A stretch of DNA of 64,000 nt, taken from contig JAYKKI010000037.1 in assembly GCA_039881145.1 (NCBI GenBank), forward strand, positions 17,983,001-18,047,000, in the 5' to 3' direction. The stretch comes from Druceiella hillmani (lineage: Eukaryota; Arthropoda; Insecta; Lepidoptera; Hepialidae). Positions 1 through 13,552 of the stretch are shown in pieces. The number at the start of each line of letters is the position of its first letter. Position 1 is the first letter of the stretch. The notes beneath the pieces were generated by a model. The model made no database searches, had not been told where the DNA came from, and worked only from the letters and a program-made list of their open reading frames with translations. Position numbers and translations under genes: made by a program.

Positions 1-2890
1 GGTTAAAATCATTCGAAGGTTGCAGGCGAATTGGAAAGTTAGCCTCAAACATTTAGGAGAGATTCAAACGAATAGTTTCAATTTATCACCATACCGCCGA
101 AACCTATTACAAAGTGGAAATAATCTTGAAAACAGGAAATAAATGAGCGAGCCGTTATAAATCACTTTAAGAACAAAAAGTTGTACGACACTATAAGCTG
201 GAAGTGAAGTAAAAAAGAGAATTGAACGGTTTATCCTGGCTTTAACTTTGCGGTATATGCAAATTTTGAAAATTTTTCTTGTACCTCCGCGTAATAAATT
301 TCGAAAACTGATTTTCACAATTAAAATTAGGAAATCTTACAGAATGTTTTACTCTTTTTACAAATGTTAATATTGTGGAAATATAATATTTTCTTTGTTC
401 TTAACAGAAATATCAAAATCTTCTTAACCGTGTTTCCGTTAAATGAAAAACATATTTTACGTAAATAATTGAACAAATACATGTATAATAACCTTATATA
501 AACTTTTTGTCACTTTGTTATTGAACCAAATGCTTTATATGTAATTAAAATTATTACAAAAAGCAAATGTTTCAATTAAGTCGTGTATAATGACAATTAA
601 CCAATTACGTGACGGTAAAGCTAATAAATGTTGCTTTAATTATGTGTAAAATTTTTGAAATATTATGTAAACGTCGATATTTAATAAAGAAAAAATATTT
701 GCACCCAACTGCTAGGGTTGTTTTGGATACAATGGTTGCCACCATTGTAAATGTATTTTTTTATTTCATAAAATGGTTTTCTTTCAATTATCTTATTTTT
801 TTCCATAAAAAAATGAATGAAGTAAAAGCATATATAATTTACCTATGCTAGATAGATACTTGATTTCGTCGCAAAATCTAATGCTTATTAATCCATTTAT
901 ACGTAAGCTATCATTTTAATTATATATTATCAAAATAAGACAGGAAATAACACGCCTTGCAGTTTATTCCCAGAGCTGTACCTTATTACATTTACATTAT
1001 TTTTAAAAAATTAAATGTTATATAAATTTTACTCTTATCCAAGTTGATGCTTAATTAATAATTCATACCATAGTTGTGGCGTTAATTGGAACCTATTAAA
1101 ACTAAGTCCTTAAAGATGGTTAACTGATCTACCACTAAATACAATATTCTATTTATCTAGCATTTGCCATAATTATGTATAATTGCCCAGAACTCAATCT
1201 CAATAATACCTTAATTGGCGGCAATATTTTTACGAATAATCAGTCATAAGTCGCTTAGTTAAAGTGCAGAAATTTGACGAAATGGCCACCATTTAGTAAA
1301 TTTCGATTCCAATAGCATGAATATTCAAGGATAAATCATTGCTAAATGTGACTGGTTAATAAGGATTTACAGGCAGGATTTGTCTTCTTTTGATTAAATT
1401 CAATATGCTAGAAACAATGAAAACAATAAAAAAAAGGAAAAGTAAAAGTCTATATAACAAGAAGTAAAATTCCATCTAAAACCTTAAGGTAAAAAGAATC
1501 AAATTCTTTACAGAAATGTTAGTCACGAAAAGTATATATTGGTCCTAGATGTTATGCTCCTACACTTTTAGTAAAGAATGAGTTAGAACTTATCGTTTAA
1601 ATTTACTAAATTTATCAAAGGAAAAAAGTTATTAATTTTTCTTTTCTATTGGATTTATGGAATTTTAAACTCACACGACAATATTAGATAAACATGGTTG
1701 TAAATGTCTTAAAACTAGTACAAAATTTTATAATTTCATCTAAAAATTATAAGTTTAAGTGAAGTTTTTGAAAAAAATCTGTTGGTCGGTAGTAAAGTTT
1801 TGAACAACACTTTTATAAATGTTTGATGCCTATATGTTTTAAAAGAAAGTTTTAAGTTTTGTGGTAGAATAATTTCAAATTGATAACTTTTTAACACTAA
1901 TTCCATTAAACATTCCATAGAAATTCAAATGTTTCAATACTTAAAAAAAAATATTTTTTGTATTAAACCATAGTAATTTTGGTTCACGAGTTACGTTAGA
2001 ATACGTTCATTTTAATTTATGTGTACTCATCTAAATGAGACATTAAATGATTTAAGGGTAAAAATTAGTAATAATGTTACGAGAAAATATAAATGTCACG
2101 TTATATCCAAATATTTGTGGAAAGGTAATAATAATTTTCATATAAAAACTCAATGTATATATGTACATACATGCTGAACAGGATCCTAAAATATTCAATC
2201 AAACAGTTGTGTTACAAGAAAATATTTCCAAATTATATTTTTATAAACATTCCACAAAATGCACAACATTAAATTTGCGTGAAGGGATTAAATTTTTGAC
2301 ATCGGAATACCCAATTTCTTTTAAACCAACCACAAGGGCTTAAGTTTATGCTTCACATACACGACTGACTTCTCATCCACAGCATCAGGTAGTTCACCTA
2401 GTAACGTTGTGCGATAAAACCATAAAAGTAAACTTTATATGTCCGCGTGACATTTGAGTTCATCCTGACCTAACTCATGACGTATCGAAATACCATATTT
2501 GTTGATTTCGCCTAACTCGGGTAAATGTTTCTTTCCTGTACGGTAATTTATGTTAAGGAGCCAAAATCTACGTTGAATGTTAGGGAGCTCCATGATTTAT
2601 TAATTTTAATTAGTCGTTACCATAATCAACCGAGCGGTTAGACCTGGATCGATCGTTTAACATGTAATCGCTACTTCGAAATTTATAAAAACATAGGCTT
2701 GCGGCAGCTTCACATATAGTATGAGAAATTATTTTCTTACACGTGCTGAGTGTCGTTTTACTGTAAAACCATCCGATTAAAATTATGAAGCAAGCTACGA
2801 TGGCCTTTATTTTAATTTAATAAATATTTTTCCAGCTTTGATTCGTCAAAATTAAGACTATAAATGATTTTGAAAAACACAGCCGAAGAA
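1..2890. other. A+T-rich DNA, no gene recognised
   Basis: Unique-looking A+T-rich sequence. The open frames here, for example 609-851 (+) and 2161-2343 (+), are short, have no recognisable motif and are of a length expected by chance at this base composition. The stretch around 2340-2650 is slightly richer in G+C and could be an old decayed insertion, but I recognise nothing in it. Confidence 0.6.
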
Positions 2891-2923
2891 TCTCGAAGTT
2901 TCTCAAAAAGGGAAACTTCGAGA
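2891..2923. repeat. 12-bp perfect hairpin
   Basis: TCTCGAAGTTTC at 2891-2902 is followed by a 9-nt loop and its exact reverse complement at 2912-2923. It lies in otherwise unannotated DNA. No function can be assigned. Confidence 0.8.
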
Positions 2924-3130
2924 GTATACCACAGGGGGGTCTCATAAACTGTATTTAATTTTAGGAACCGTTTATTATTATATGTAACAAAGAACGTGTC
3001 TATCATTTATACAAGTTATATTCTGCATCACACGGAAACTAACTTGAGCGAAAAAATTAAGAAATATATAAAAATTTTAAATTTTGTCGAAACTGTTGAT
3101 ACTTAATCGAAATGTTTTATTTACGGCATG

Positions 3131-3182
3131 CCAGGGAATGCATGCATGCATGAAAGAGTTCCAGGCATGCATGAAAAGGTTT
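3131..3182. repeat. ATGC-rich local duplication
   Basis: Two adjacent related units, 3131-3160 and 3161-3182, both start CCAGG, contain alternating GCATGCATG and continue into GAAA plus a purine stretch. The second unit has fewer ATGC steps. This looks like a small tandem duplication with length change in the GCAT run. Confidence 0.6.
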
Positions 3183-3522
3183 CAAATGCATATCGATGCA
3201 CCATCTGTGCTGTATTGAAGAGCTTATATACGTTTATTATTATTTTTAGTTTATGTTTACTTCACGTGTACACTTTAATTTTTCTTATTTTCATTTAGCG
3301 TTATATTTTAAAAAAAAATTTATTTAGTAATAAATGTATATGCAAATTAACTACTGTAAATAGGGCAATATTGTAAGAAATAAATGTTAAACACTTACAT
3401 CAGTTTTCAGATGAAAACATAATCAATGTATCTCATTATGTTTGCAGATATTTCACTACAAAAGTTATTCAAACTTCCCCGCCTAACAGTAATAAACATT
3501 TGCGCGCTCGCCTAATTGTCAT
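3183..3522. other. A+T-rich spacer, nothing recognised
   Basis: No open frame or repeat that I can support. It abuts the decayed transposase end to the right. Confidence 0.5.
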
Positions 3523-3840
3523 TTATAAACTATCGATAAAATGGGTACTATATTCCGATTTCAATATATCAAAGGCCCTTATTATCCGATTACGCATTTC
3601 ATCTACATTGACACATTTGGTTTGGTAGTTGTCCTTTATGAATCCCCACAGAAAAAGTTCATTGGCGTTAAATCTGAAGAGCTGGTAGATCACGGATGTG
3701 GTTTATATTGATCAATGTACCAAGGTTAAGCTCTGCTTGGATAGCTTCACGTACAGTAGTCGAGGAGTATGCATGTGCTTCAACATATTGGTACTATATG
3801 CCACCTAATATATTAAGTGGAATGACACCGAAAAAGTGAT
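3523..3840 (-). pseudogene. Decayed Tc1/mariner-type (DDE) transposase, C-terminal part
   Basis: On the minus strand, from about 3838 downward, one frame reads HFFGVIPLNILGG, then a stop, then a stretch containing EAHAYSSTTVREAIQAELN. A second frame gives SDLTPMNFF (about 3675-3650), and after a one-base shift a third gives LWGFIKDNYQTKCVNVDEM and a further run to a TAA at 3523. The order and spacing match the catalytic core end of insect mariner/IS630-type transposases: a QQDGAPAH-like segment followed by R-x2-L/I, then SPDLTPxDFFLWGxxK. The aspartate expected in the QQDGA-like segment is gone, and there are at least two stops and one frameshift, so this is dead. The patch is richer in G+C than its flanks, as expected of an inserted coding sequence. 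The assignment to the superfamily is knowledge of family motifs; the exact family is not determined. Confidence 0.7.
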
Positions 3841-4481
3841 CAAGCTCATTCTGGATAAATTGTAACACACATACAAATATAAACAGGAGGAGATAATATA
3901 AGAATTAAAATAAAAATAGATTTTTAAGTAATAAATGTCTCGTATGCCATTAAACGGATAGAATCGTAATGTTCAATGTTTGGTGTTTAAGAAAAAAACT
4001 GCCACTCCGCTCTTATGAAATACTTGATAATCAAAATAAACTTTATAAGAATGCAGTAAAAAACGTGCTGGTAAACGCCAATAGTATCTGCGTGCAGAAT
4101 ACGTCACACTGGTTTCTTTAGTATCACGATTTTGCAATAATGTTCTTGATTTTGAATTGAATTTTTAACATCTTCTTGATTTTTTTAAAATTATAGGATA
4201 AAGTTTATTCAATATATGAGTATATTTGAAGCGTATTTCAGTAGCTTAGTATATTTTTTTTCGTTCAAATTACAATTTTGACAGTGATTTGGTCAAAAAC
4301 TGTTGATAATTGCTCTAGCTGCCTTAATATTTAATATTAGACATATTTTATAGACAAATTCTTTGTTACATCCTGTATTTCCAAGATGATTAGTTTTGTT
4401 TTAAATACCGTACTTAAACCATTTTCAGACAAAATAATATTTAAAATGAAATAACAACCGATTATATAATAAAGTCCCCCA
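3841..4481. other. A+T-rich DNA, no gene recognised
   Basis: Probably contains the decayed upstream part of the transposon at 3523-3840, but no further transposase motif or terminal inverted repeat could be found by eye. Confidence 0.45.
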
Positions 4482-4600
4482 GTCTATTCAATTAAGCTAA
4501 ACTGTCTCCCACTTAAAGCAAAAGAGGGGTGTAAAAACACAATATGAAGTCAGCTAGACTCCCAGTTAAGCTACTTGCACTCAAAGACCGGTGAAAAATA
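4482..4600. repeat. Degenerate tandem duplication, unit about 70 bp
   Basis: Two neighbouring units share the order AGTC, a CCAGT or AGTTAAGCTA core, CACTTAAAG or CACTCAAAG, then GGTGTAAAAA or CGGTGAAAAA. They are clearly related but diverged, and are richer in C and G than the surroundings. Likely a fragment of an old repeat. Confidence 0.5.
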
Positions 4601-6662
4601 CTAACATCTATTTTTTGATTACGTCCTAACGTCTGAATTCCGAAAGTAGAGTAATTAATGATATGATGTCAGATATTTTTAATTCGTCGTATCTTGAGGT
4701 AAATTGTATAAAATTTGCTTTTACTTTAATACAAATTTAACAGAAGCTTGCACCTAGTTTTTTTATATTAGCAATAAAATTAATTTTATGTTATTTAATA
4801 TATAATATATAATTTTATAATTTTTTTTAATTGTTCCTTAAAGCTGGCCAATCTACAATGCCGGTTATAAAATACATGAATAATATTAAAATGTAAAACT
4901 AATACTAATGAGAACTTTGAATTAATAAAACACAAACTAATTAATTATTGTGCGTCACCAAGCAATATGAAGCGATCGATTTACCAAGTAATATGAAAGT
5001 TTAGGACTGAGCGTCTTCCGCAATACGACAAGGTAAGCGACGGTCACAAAAAATTACCGTTGCAGGATATTCGCGTGCGCTCCAGCCTATTAAAATAAAC
5101 AATCAGTCGCCAATAAAGATGCTCACAAACCGAAGACCAAAGAGTTATCAATATAATTTTGAATAATTTAAAAAATACATGATTGAAAGAAATCTTGTCG
5201 GATGAGAAGAAAATTATACCCGATCACATCTATTAAAAATCTAACAGAGTAAATAAAAATAACTGTTCAATTATTTTTTTATTTCATAACATTCTGTTCA
5301 GCACGAGGATACAATTTGTTTTCTATGGAGACATGCAAATGAGCTTCAGTCCCGATATTTCTTCCGAAAATTTTCTATAATGTAGTTGTGAAAAATGACG
5401 TCATTATCTATAATCTCATCGAGATTTCGCCCAGATTCCGCCAGCCTATTCACAAAATACCTGTAATTTCTGATAATTTATGATGCATTTTACGTTATTA
5501 TGTATTTCAATTCAGGTTATCATTACCATTACTTAATTTAATATAATTTAATATCAATAAAGGTTCAACTAGAATTTCTAGTAGATCCAGGCAATTTTCT
5601 GTGTTCCAAATAAACATAGAACAGAATTCAATTTACAAGATCATATCACTCCAAAACGGATATTTACTAGTCGTAAATTCACTAATATTCGCGTAGCGGC
5701 GCTGCTTGTGTGCAAACAAATTTATAGCCTATTTTAATTATCTTAATCCCTTGAATTATAATAGAATTATATATTAAATACATACGATTTCTATTATATT
5801 ATATTATTAAAATTACGTTCATACAACACTAACAAATATTAGTATTATTACTGTACTAATTAGGATTTTGACCAGGCCAGCTAACTAGAATGGCTGTGTA
5901 CAATGATTTCATTATTTGCATGCAGCTTTATTGAGGTAAAAATAACTATTGACTAGCAATTATTATCTGCTTTTGTTTTGCCTTTTGACATGCACTTTTT
6001 TGGTCTTATTTGTTTCTACCTATAAATTAAAACACGGCGTAAAAGACCATTAAAAGACCATATTTTTAACTTAATAAGTATTTAAATCCAAAAAAAGTGA
6101 CTTTGCTAATACTTTCTAAGACTTTTGACACGCTTGCTTCTTCCGTCTTTTTTAAAATGTATATATTGTAGAAGTTAACAACTTAGGATCTATTTAATAT
6201 AAATAATTTAATTGAATTCCAATGATACCAATGAAAACGTTACATACTTAATATGAAGAAGCAACGGGATCATTCAGTTTATTCCTAAATTTGGAGTCCT
6301 ACTTATACTATTATTAGTGCTAAAGTGTATTTGTTTGCACTTTTTTCACGTCATAGCTGAATGTGTAAAAATTTGATTTTTGCCCAGAGATAGGTCTACT
6401 TTCTGTGCCCAAAAACCTCATCCTAACTAATGTTATAATCCTAATATTAAAATGCATACGTTAGTTTATTTATCCTTCCTTCACGTCACAATGAAGCTAT
6501 AAGTTGACATTTGCATATGAATAGTTGGCGAGCCGGAGACTGACTTAGGCGACTTTAATTCCCGAAAATTATGTCTTTTCTAATATTATAATCCTAATTA
6601 AGCACTTCTAAAAACTTAAATTTTTAATAATTTTGGATTCAGTCGTCTTGGAATTAACGGTT
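4601..6662. other. A+T-rich DNA with one short duplication, no gene
   Basis: ACCAAGCAATATGAA at 4957-4971 recurs as ACCAAGTAATATGAA at 4983-4997. The surrounding 4950-5130 is less A+T-rich but has no readable protein. Nothing else is supportable. Confidence 0.5.
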
Positions 6663-6703
6663 ACATTTTTTATTAACGGTTCAGTAGCCGTTATTAAAAA
6701 TGT
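6663..6703. repeat. Inverted repeat, about 16-bp arms
   Basis: Left arm 6663-6679 and right arm 6688-6703 are reverse complements apart from a one-base length difference in a T run. The 8-nt loop is TTCAGTAG. It is one of several short hairpins in the window. Confidence 0.75.
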
Positions 6704-7825
6704 GAGAAAAAACGTAATGACATTGGGCATGATCCGTCAACAAAATTGACCAAATCTTTCATTATTTTTAAACTGCCTATATTCAGCAGTAAGCGTTTCT
6801 GATAATAATGTTATTTATTATTTTTACGCAATTAAAATTGTATTTTATGGCACTATCGTATACATAACAAGGTGAGTGATAACACGAGTGCTTATCAGAA
6901 TAGGTTGTACAAATGTAATTTCTGCTAATTACGTGCAGTGTCATACTTTGTATACTTTATATACGAACAATCAAATAATAAAAAAGAAATGTCGCTAGGA
7001 GTAACAAATTTGATATTAGTAAAAAAAAATTATTACATTTATGTTATTAAAAATTTAATCAATTTTTAATGCCTTGACAAGTGGGCCGTATTTCGTTTTA
7101 CTTGTATGTAATGAATGAAATATTATTGTTTGCTTAACTTTTTCAAACGAAATTATATTCAAATTTAAAACGAGTCAACTTGGTAAATATTTCAGTTTTC
7201 CAAAAATCATAGTCTGTTAATCCTCACTACTTTTATTGCAGAATCCAGACTATTCCACAACGAAAATAAGCAGATATTCCTATTCGCGATATGAAATTGG
7301 CCCTAGACTTGTTAAAACCAATCGTGCTTTCAATTCATAGCAAGTTCGCCGCAATGGTTCTTTTTGAAACATTTAATTTTTTTTCTTGTAATCTTTCCTT
7401 CTTGGTCGATAGAAATACGTAGAAGGGACATTTAATCTCTTCTTCTTAACAAATGCCGCCAAGAGAAGCTCCCAGAAAACAGAACTCATTACCGATACAC
7501 AGTCCATATTTTTCGACTTGAATATATTCTTGCGCACCCAGCTGTTCCAAGGCTTTGGTTTCATTTTTTTTTGGTTACATTCCATGTCTGACGGAAGGTA
7601 TATGACTTAAATTATAGCTATACAAAATAGCTTTTACCAGTGGGACAGAATTTTGGTTTGCACGTCTCTGAAATGAAAAAGTTTTCTCCTTATCACTCAA
7701 CAGTTCCTGTCACTAACTTCTGGCTTTGTCGTTGAACCCTAATTTTGACAAATAGCAGATTTATTTTGTAACGTACTATTAGATGGTCATTCGATTTTGA
7801 AGCTCGATTATAGCACCTGTACCGT
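6704..7825. other. A+T-rich DNA, no gene supported
   Basis: A minus-strand open frame at 7373-7585 has a lysine/arginine-rich, plausible-looking composition but shows no domain or motif I recognise. I do not call it a gene. Confidence 0.45.
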
Positions 7826-8207
7826 TCAATATTGAGGAATTCTTATGATATATCTTCAACTTCGATAGTCGGATTTTTAAAAATTTTCAAAAACCATGCC
7901 AGGAGCATATGCTACCAAATAAAGAAAGCATTATCCAAATTGCTTAGAGTTATGTCATCCAAACTTGACCGCAACAACCGTGCTGCTCAATTTTAGGAAA
8001 TTCTATGATATATCATTAATTTTCATAGTCATATTGTTATCAAATTTTAATGGCAACATTCTAGGAATATACCTTTCCAAAAATAATAAGGCAAATTGGT
8101 CGATAAATGTCGGAAATATGAGGTATCACACGTACTACAACTAATCACAGTCGAATCAAGAACCACCCCCTTTTTTGAAGTTTTTAAAATTAGGAAAATC
8201 AAAAATT
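7826..8207 (+). repeat. Fragment of an insect-type interspersed repeat, two ~160-bp units
   Basis: Two units about 160 bp apart share TTCTATGATATATC-type cores (7840-7854 and 8001-8015), TCAA(T/C)TT-TTCATAGTC, a run like AAAATTTTNATGGCA, and AGGANTATNC. The fragment ends near 8170-8207 with CCCCCTTTTTTGAAG, which resembles the end motif (CTCCTTTTTTGAAGTCGG) of the larger elements at 30.8 and 53.9 kb. It is probably a decayed relative or internal segment of that family; its own other end is not visible. Confidence 0.55.
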
Positions 8208-11200
8208 GGTTGATTCTTTGAACTCAAATAGTTAAAAATTAATTACTTTTTGCCGAATGCTTGCGATTTATATCCTCTTTAATACTGCATACGCCGATAT
8301 CTTTAAGCATGTTCTGCATATTTTATCCTGAATGGAAATTTCCGACCTATGCACGAAATAATGGTAATGGTATAATATGAAAAACTCTCGTTTACCACCA
8401 AAATTTTGCCATAATAATTTAATCTCAAGCAAGTAAACATAATATGTAAATATGGTCGTTATTAAATTTGATGCTAGAATTTTGAAAACAAACCACGTAT
8501 TTGAAGATTTGTGCCTTTAAAGGGAATATTAACATTAGATGTAATGCGTACTAATAAGTAACGCACCGTGAACTAATCGATTGTATTCAATAAATCGTGC
8601 GTATCTAAGTAATTGTGTAGATTCATCCAAGTCCTGTATTAATTTATAGATATGATTTGGTATCGATTTCCTCGATGAAATATGTGAAATTAAAACGGTA
8701 TAATAATCCATTTCATTTTCCAAATGATATACTGCTCAATTGATGTCTTCACAAATAGGTACAAGTATTATACTTTGGTCGGAGAAACCTTGGGGCAACA
8801 AATAGATATGCAAATTAATGTTTAACTAAATCGATTTTCATAACCGTCACCATTCAATTAAAGTATCTATAAGCAAATAACATGGCTACTATATAGCTTC
8901 TGAATAATTGTTATTATTGTTGGAAAACGCTTCGATAAATGAGATATGGTATTGCGTAGTTGCAACGACATTCTAGAAAAATATATCAATTTCAAGGGTC
9001 TTATGATACTTTACCGTATCTATTAACTTAATTTCGTAGCGAAGATATTCTTGAAATTGATCAGGTTACCGCTTCGTTGTCAAAAACTCTTTCATGTTTT
9101 TAATTAGTATTATTACCGAATAAAGGCTAGATTAATTTAATACTTCACTTTTATTTTAGGTTTTAATTAGACTCGAAATGTTTTTATTTAATATTAAGCT
9201 AAAGAACAACATCAAATGGAAGCAAAGAATCTGGCATACATTAGAAATAATCAAACTAAATGTAAAGATAAAAATTACGTTTATTTGCAAGATGCGTTAA
9301 ATCTCAATTAAAAAAATTTAAAGAAAGCCCCTATATAAAATTTACCCCACCGGAACTATATGATATAATATTCTAAATATAATGCAAATTTTTACTGGTG
9401 AGAATTTCATTTGAAAATTCAAAAACTGATGTTATTCAGAATGGTTGACGGTTATCCTACAGATCTTAAGTTGTCATCTCGTGAAAGACGGAACATTGCA
9501 ATCATTTGAAATAATTAAATAAATAAAAGATCCGTGGTAACTTGTAAGTAAGTCATTCATAACATTTTTCATGCACACATGAGTTTTGAACGACGGGATT
9601 CGGTCAATGCAAAAAAGTACCTGTGTATTTGAATAAAATAAGCCATCACTTCTAATGTTTCCTCAACAAATGAGATTATACAATATCAATCTGGTATGGA
9701 AACTTGTAATTTCTTAATTTTACAATGAATTTTATCACTCAGCGCATGTAAAACTCCAACTCCTACTCAACTCAGTCGTTAGGGACTGCTTAACTAATTA
9801 ATTCTACTGAAAGCAATAAAAGTCAAAAATAAGTGTTTATATTGAGCGTTTGCGTTGTATAAAATTATACAACCAAAAATTCTAGCGATGGAAAGAAGGC
9901 CGGCTTATTGAAGGTCGTCCTGATGTTAAAAAAGCAGATACGATTGATTGAGTTTATGCAATGCATTGAAATAACATGGATTGTTCTTATGTTTTAAATT
10001 TTTAAGCATTTGCTAAAAGGTCTTATTTTTCAATATTTAAAGACGGTACATGGAATTATTTACAATACAAATTAAACGGCATGGAAAGGTACAAAAAGAT
10101 AATTCCCATTAGGAATATAAAAAGTTAGAAGCTGCGTTTTATTGCTTTGCTTAATATATTTACTATATTCATTTGCAACAATTTTATAGTTACATCAAAT
10201 TACCCATGCTTTGAACATTTTTAGAATCACCATCGAAAGAGTGTGGCTGAAGACATACTATATCAGAACCTACGTGAAATGGCTAGCGATGATTAACATT
10301 ACAACCAAATAATTTTTGACAAAATGTTGAGTAAATTAAATAGGACAGTAATTTGTTTTCATGCAAATTCAATACCAATTGTTACCTGTCTCTTTCAAGT
10401 AATATTAAAACAGAAATATTAAATGTGGGAGAGGAACATGTTAAGATCATCATTTGAACAGTGACCAGACAAACATTTTTGTGACCTTTATAAATAAGTT
10501 GCAAGAAAAGTAAAATGTTTTTCTCAAAATCCCCGAAGATACTGGCATTATTAATTGCTATTTCTTAAGGTTTAAATTGCTGGTAATAGCCGTCGCAGTA
10601 TCGGAGATTGCCGCTACTCCTTTAAAAAAGTTTAAAATTCCGTTAAAATTTCTGATTATGCTCTTTGTACATAATATTTCAAAACAAGTGGCATTACAAA
10701 ACTACGAAGTTCTTACAAAAGTTATATTAAAGGACTAAATAGGACAATGCGTGACTTACGCAATGTAGTTTTTAGGGGATTTTGAACATTTCAGTGAGAA
10801 GTTCTTTTTACCTTTGTTGTAAGAATCTTGAGACTCATTAATTTCAGTTTAAACCATTGTTAATTATACATTGTCATAGTCAATTGATATAATATCGTTC
10901 AAAGACAGTGAAATTGTATCATCCACTAACGAAGAAATCGGTAATATCACTGACAATATACTTTCAAAATTTAATATGCTAAACCAAAGCTATTATTCAC
11001 TTAACACGATGTTATATTGCAAAGAAACCATATATTTTCAGCAATTTTTTTTTAGAGTTTCTTAATTAGAGTATTTAATTTTTCTGGAATTGCATTTTCC
11101 AAATCCTTTTCGTTTTAGATCCAAGAAAACAAATGCTAAATATGCTAAAAAATGAAATTTCATGAACACTAAAACAACTTATGTTACAATAACCAATAAC

Positions 11201-11392
11201 TATCTGAACAAAGCTAGAGTGATCCGTATTCAATAAAAATTGTTCCATTTTCCTTGATTTTCTCTTTAATCGCTAATAAGATTTGACTCTTAATAAAATA
11301 TCATTCATTCATTTCCTCTCAAAACAAAAAATGATACTGACGATAATAGTATTTTGCCTATTACATATTTACTTTAAAATGTATATTTCTTA
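8208..11392. other. A+T-rich DNA, no gene recognised
   Basis: Contains only a small palindrome (GTTGTATAA at 9854-9862 and its complement at 9865-9873). The minus-strand frame at 8535-8723 and fragments near 10220-10330 look mildly protein-like but lack any motif, splice context or repeat support. Confidence 0.5.
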
Positions 11393-11517
<125 letters not shown>

Positions 11518-11684
11518 TGATTTAATACTGATTACTGTAACTACTGATTTAATTCTCCAAGTGATAACTGTTCAAGTAAATTACCGCTGCGATTATTAGC
11601 AAGTAGCAAGTAAAATCCAAGGTACCTATTCCATATATTCTTTACGTTAAAATCCTAATACCTAACTCTGGTTTGTTTTGAACC

Positions 11685-11722
11685 AAAGACGTATTAAACT
11701 AAACAAAAGACGTATTAAACTA
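11685..11722. repeat. 17-bp tandem duplication
   Basis: AAAGACGTATTAAACTA at 11685-11701 is repeated exactly at 11706-11722 with a 4-nt filler between. Confidence 0.9.
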
Positions 11723-13505
11723 GTTAAGAGGATTGGCTGTTTACTAGTTACAGCACCTTGTTCAAAGCGAGTTTGTCTGTCAGAATTTATAACCGATTTT
11801 TATTAATTTATAATGAAGCTGCGTCTTTTGTATAATTACAAACACAAAATGTAATTCATTCGCTTAAAACATCAAAGTAAATGTGGTAATTACAAGTTCG
11901 AGTCATACCGAAGATAAATTGTTTTACATTAGCGAATAGTTTTCCATATGTTACATATTCTACATCACATTTACCAAATACATGACCTTATCATCACATT
12001 GACGTCGATTATGGCTTAAATGACAACTAATCTTGAACTGAATGACATACCTTTTTATTGAATATGTAATAGAACTGAATATGTTAATTTACTAAGATAC
12101 TTAAACAATCGTACGATATATACGAAACATAAAGGGGGGGGGGGGGCGAAAAATAAAACGGTAATATCAGTGCACCGCAATACATTTTTACGCGGATTAT
12201 AAATGGGTGTTCTTTCTCCTGAATATTTGGAAATTAGGTATATTATTATATGGAATATATGGCATAAATATACATGTTTGAATAAATTAACTATTAAATC
12301 AAATTTTAATTTCGCTTACTTGCCAGTCTTATTTTGTCACTTTACAAATCCTTATAAAAACATGCCGCTTGTTTTTATTCATCCTTTTTAATTTTTTTAT
12401 TCAAAGAATGAGTAATGTGTCTAATTTAGTAATGGATATTATTAAAAACCAAGTACTTCTGGAACTGCTGTTATAAGGCTGGAAATTTGTCACGGTTTAT
12501 AAAAATATGAAGCACTCAACAATGACGTTACAAATCATATACTCCTTAAATATAAAATTTAAAAGAGTATTTTTTGTTTAAATTGACTATAGTTTCTGTC
12601 TGTTTTAAAATATAATAAATGAAAAATGAAGAACATTTTTTGAAGTCTGAACAGGAAGAGAGAAGAATCAATAATACATAATAATGGTGAATATTCAAAT
12701 GTACAAATATGATATTTTCAATATCAATTTTCCCGAGTTAAGGAATTCAAAAATCTAATAAACAATGGCTTTTTTCCTGTTTCTCAGAAATAACTAAAAC
12801 AGAAATAAAGTTTTGAAAGAAACTACATGAATATTTTTCCTACTGTAATATAGACAATTAAAAAAAAATTAAGACGCTCCTAATGATTTACACTTTTTGC
12901 ATACAGTGGACGACCAATATATTTCTCAAACCTATAAAAATGTCAATTATGAACTGAAGAAAATAAAATAATAGTCACTAAAATGTACTCGTTGTTAGTC
13001 GATCTATGCAAAAGTCGTGATAAAAGTGGGGAAAACCTTATTAGGTGGATTATTTTTTTAATAATTAGTTGATCAGTAAATGGCACTCTTGAAAATTGTT
13101 TAAGAATACGCGTCCGTTTCCGTTGATAATAATTTTTTACTTGTTGGTTTAAAATTGCAATCGAACGGCACTAAATTTTAAAATTGTCTGCACAAAATTT
13201 TTAAATTGTCATGTTTTTAAAAACCAGATAATTTTTTCACATGTGTAACACTTGATGTACAACAAACTATTTACTTATATCGAAAATAAAACCATCCTAA
13301 AATTGTTATAATTTCCATTGGGATAATCACCTGATTGTTCAATAAACAAAATATATTCAAATGTGTGATTGATCAATAAACAAAGTAGAGTAACAAGGTG
13401 ATCACGTGGAAACACAGGTCAATTCAAATTCCTCTGGAGAAATTTTACTTCGAGTAAGCCTTCCCAAAATGTCGCTAGCCTTATTCTTTGCCAATTAAAA
13501 TGAAT

Positions 13506-13507
<2 letters not shown>
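11723..13507. other. A+T-rich DNA with a G13 run
   Basis: Positions 12134-12146 are thirteen consecutive G in a region otherwise above two-thirds A+T. GTTCAATAAACAAA and GATCAATAAACAAA lie about 35 bp apart near 13340-13385. No gene is supported. Confidence 0.55.

Positions 13508-13547
<40 letters not shown>
13508..13547. repeat. (TA)n microsatellite, about 40 bp
   Basis: Uninterrupted TA dinucleotides. Confidence 0.95.

Positions 13548-13552
<5 letters not shown>

Noticed and set aside
7373..7585. 70-codon basic open frame, minus strand
   Set aside because: Plausible composition but no recognisable family, no homologous copy in the window and no gene context.
8535..8723. 62-codon protein-like frame, minus strand
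   Set aside because: Single short frame with no motif or supporting signal; length expected by chance in 64 kb.
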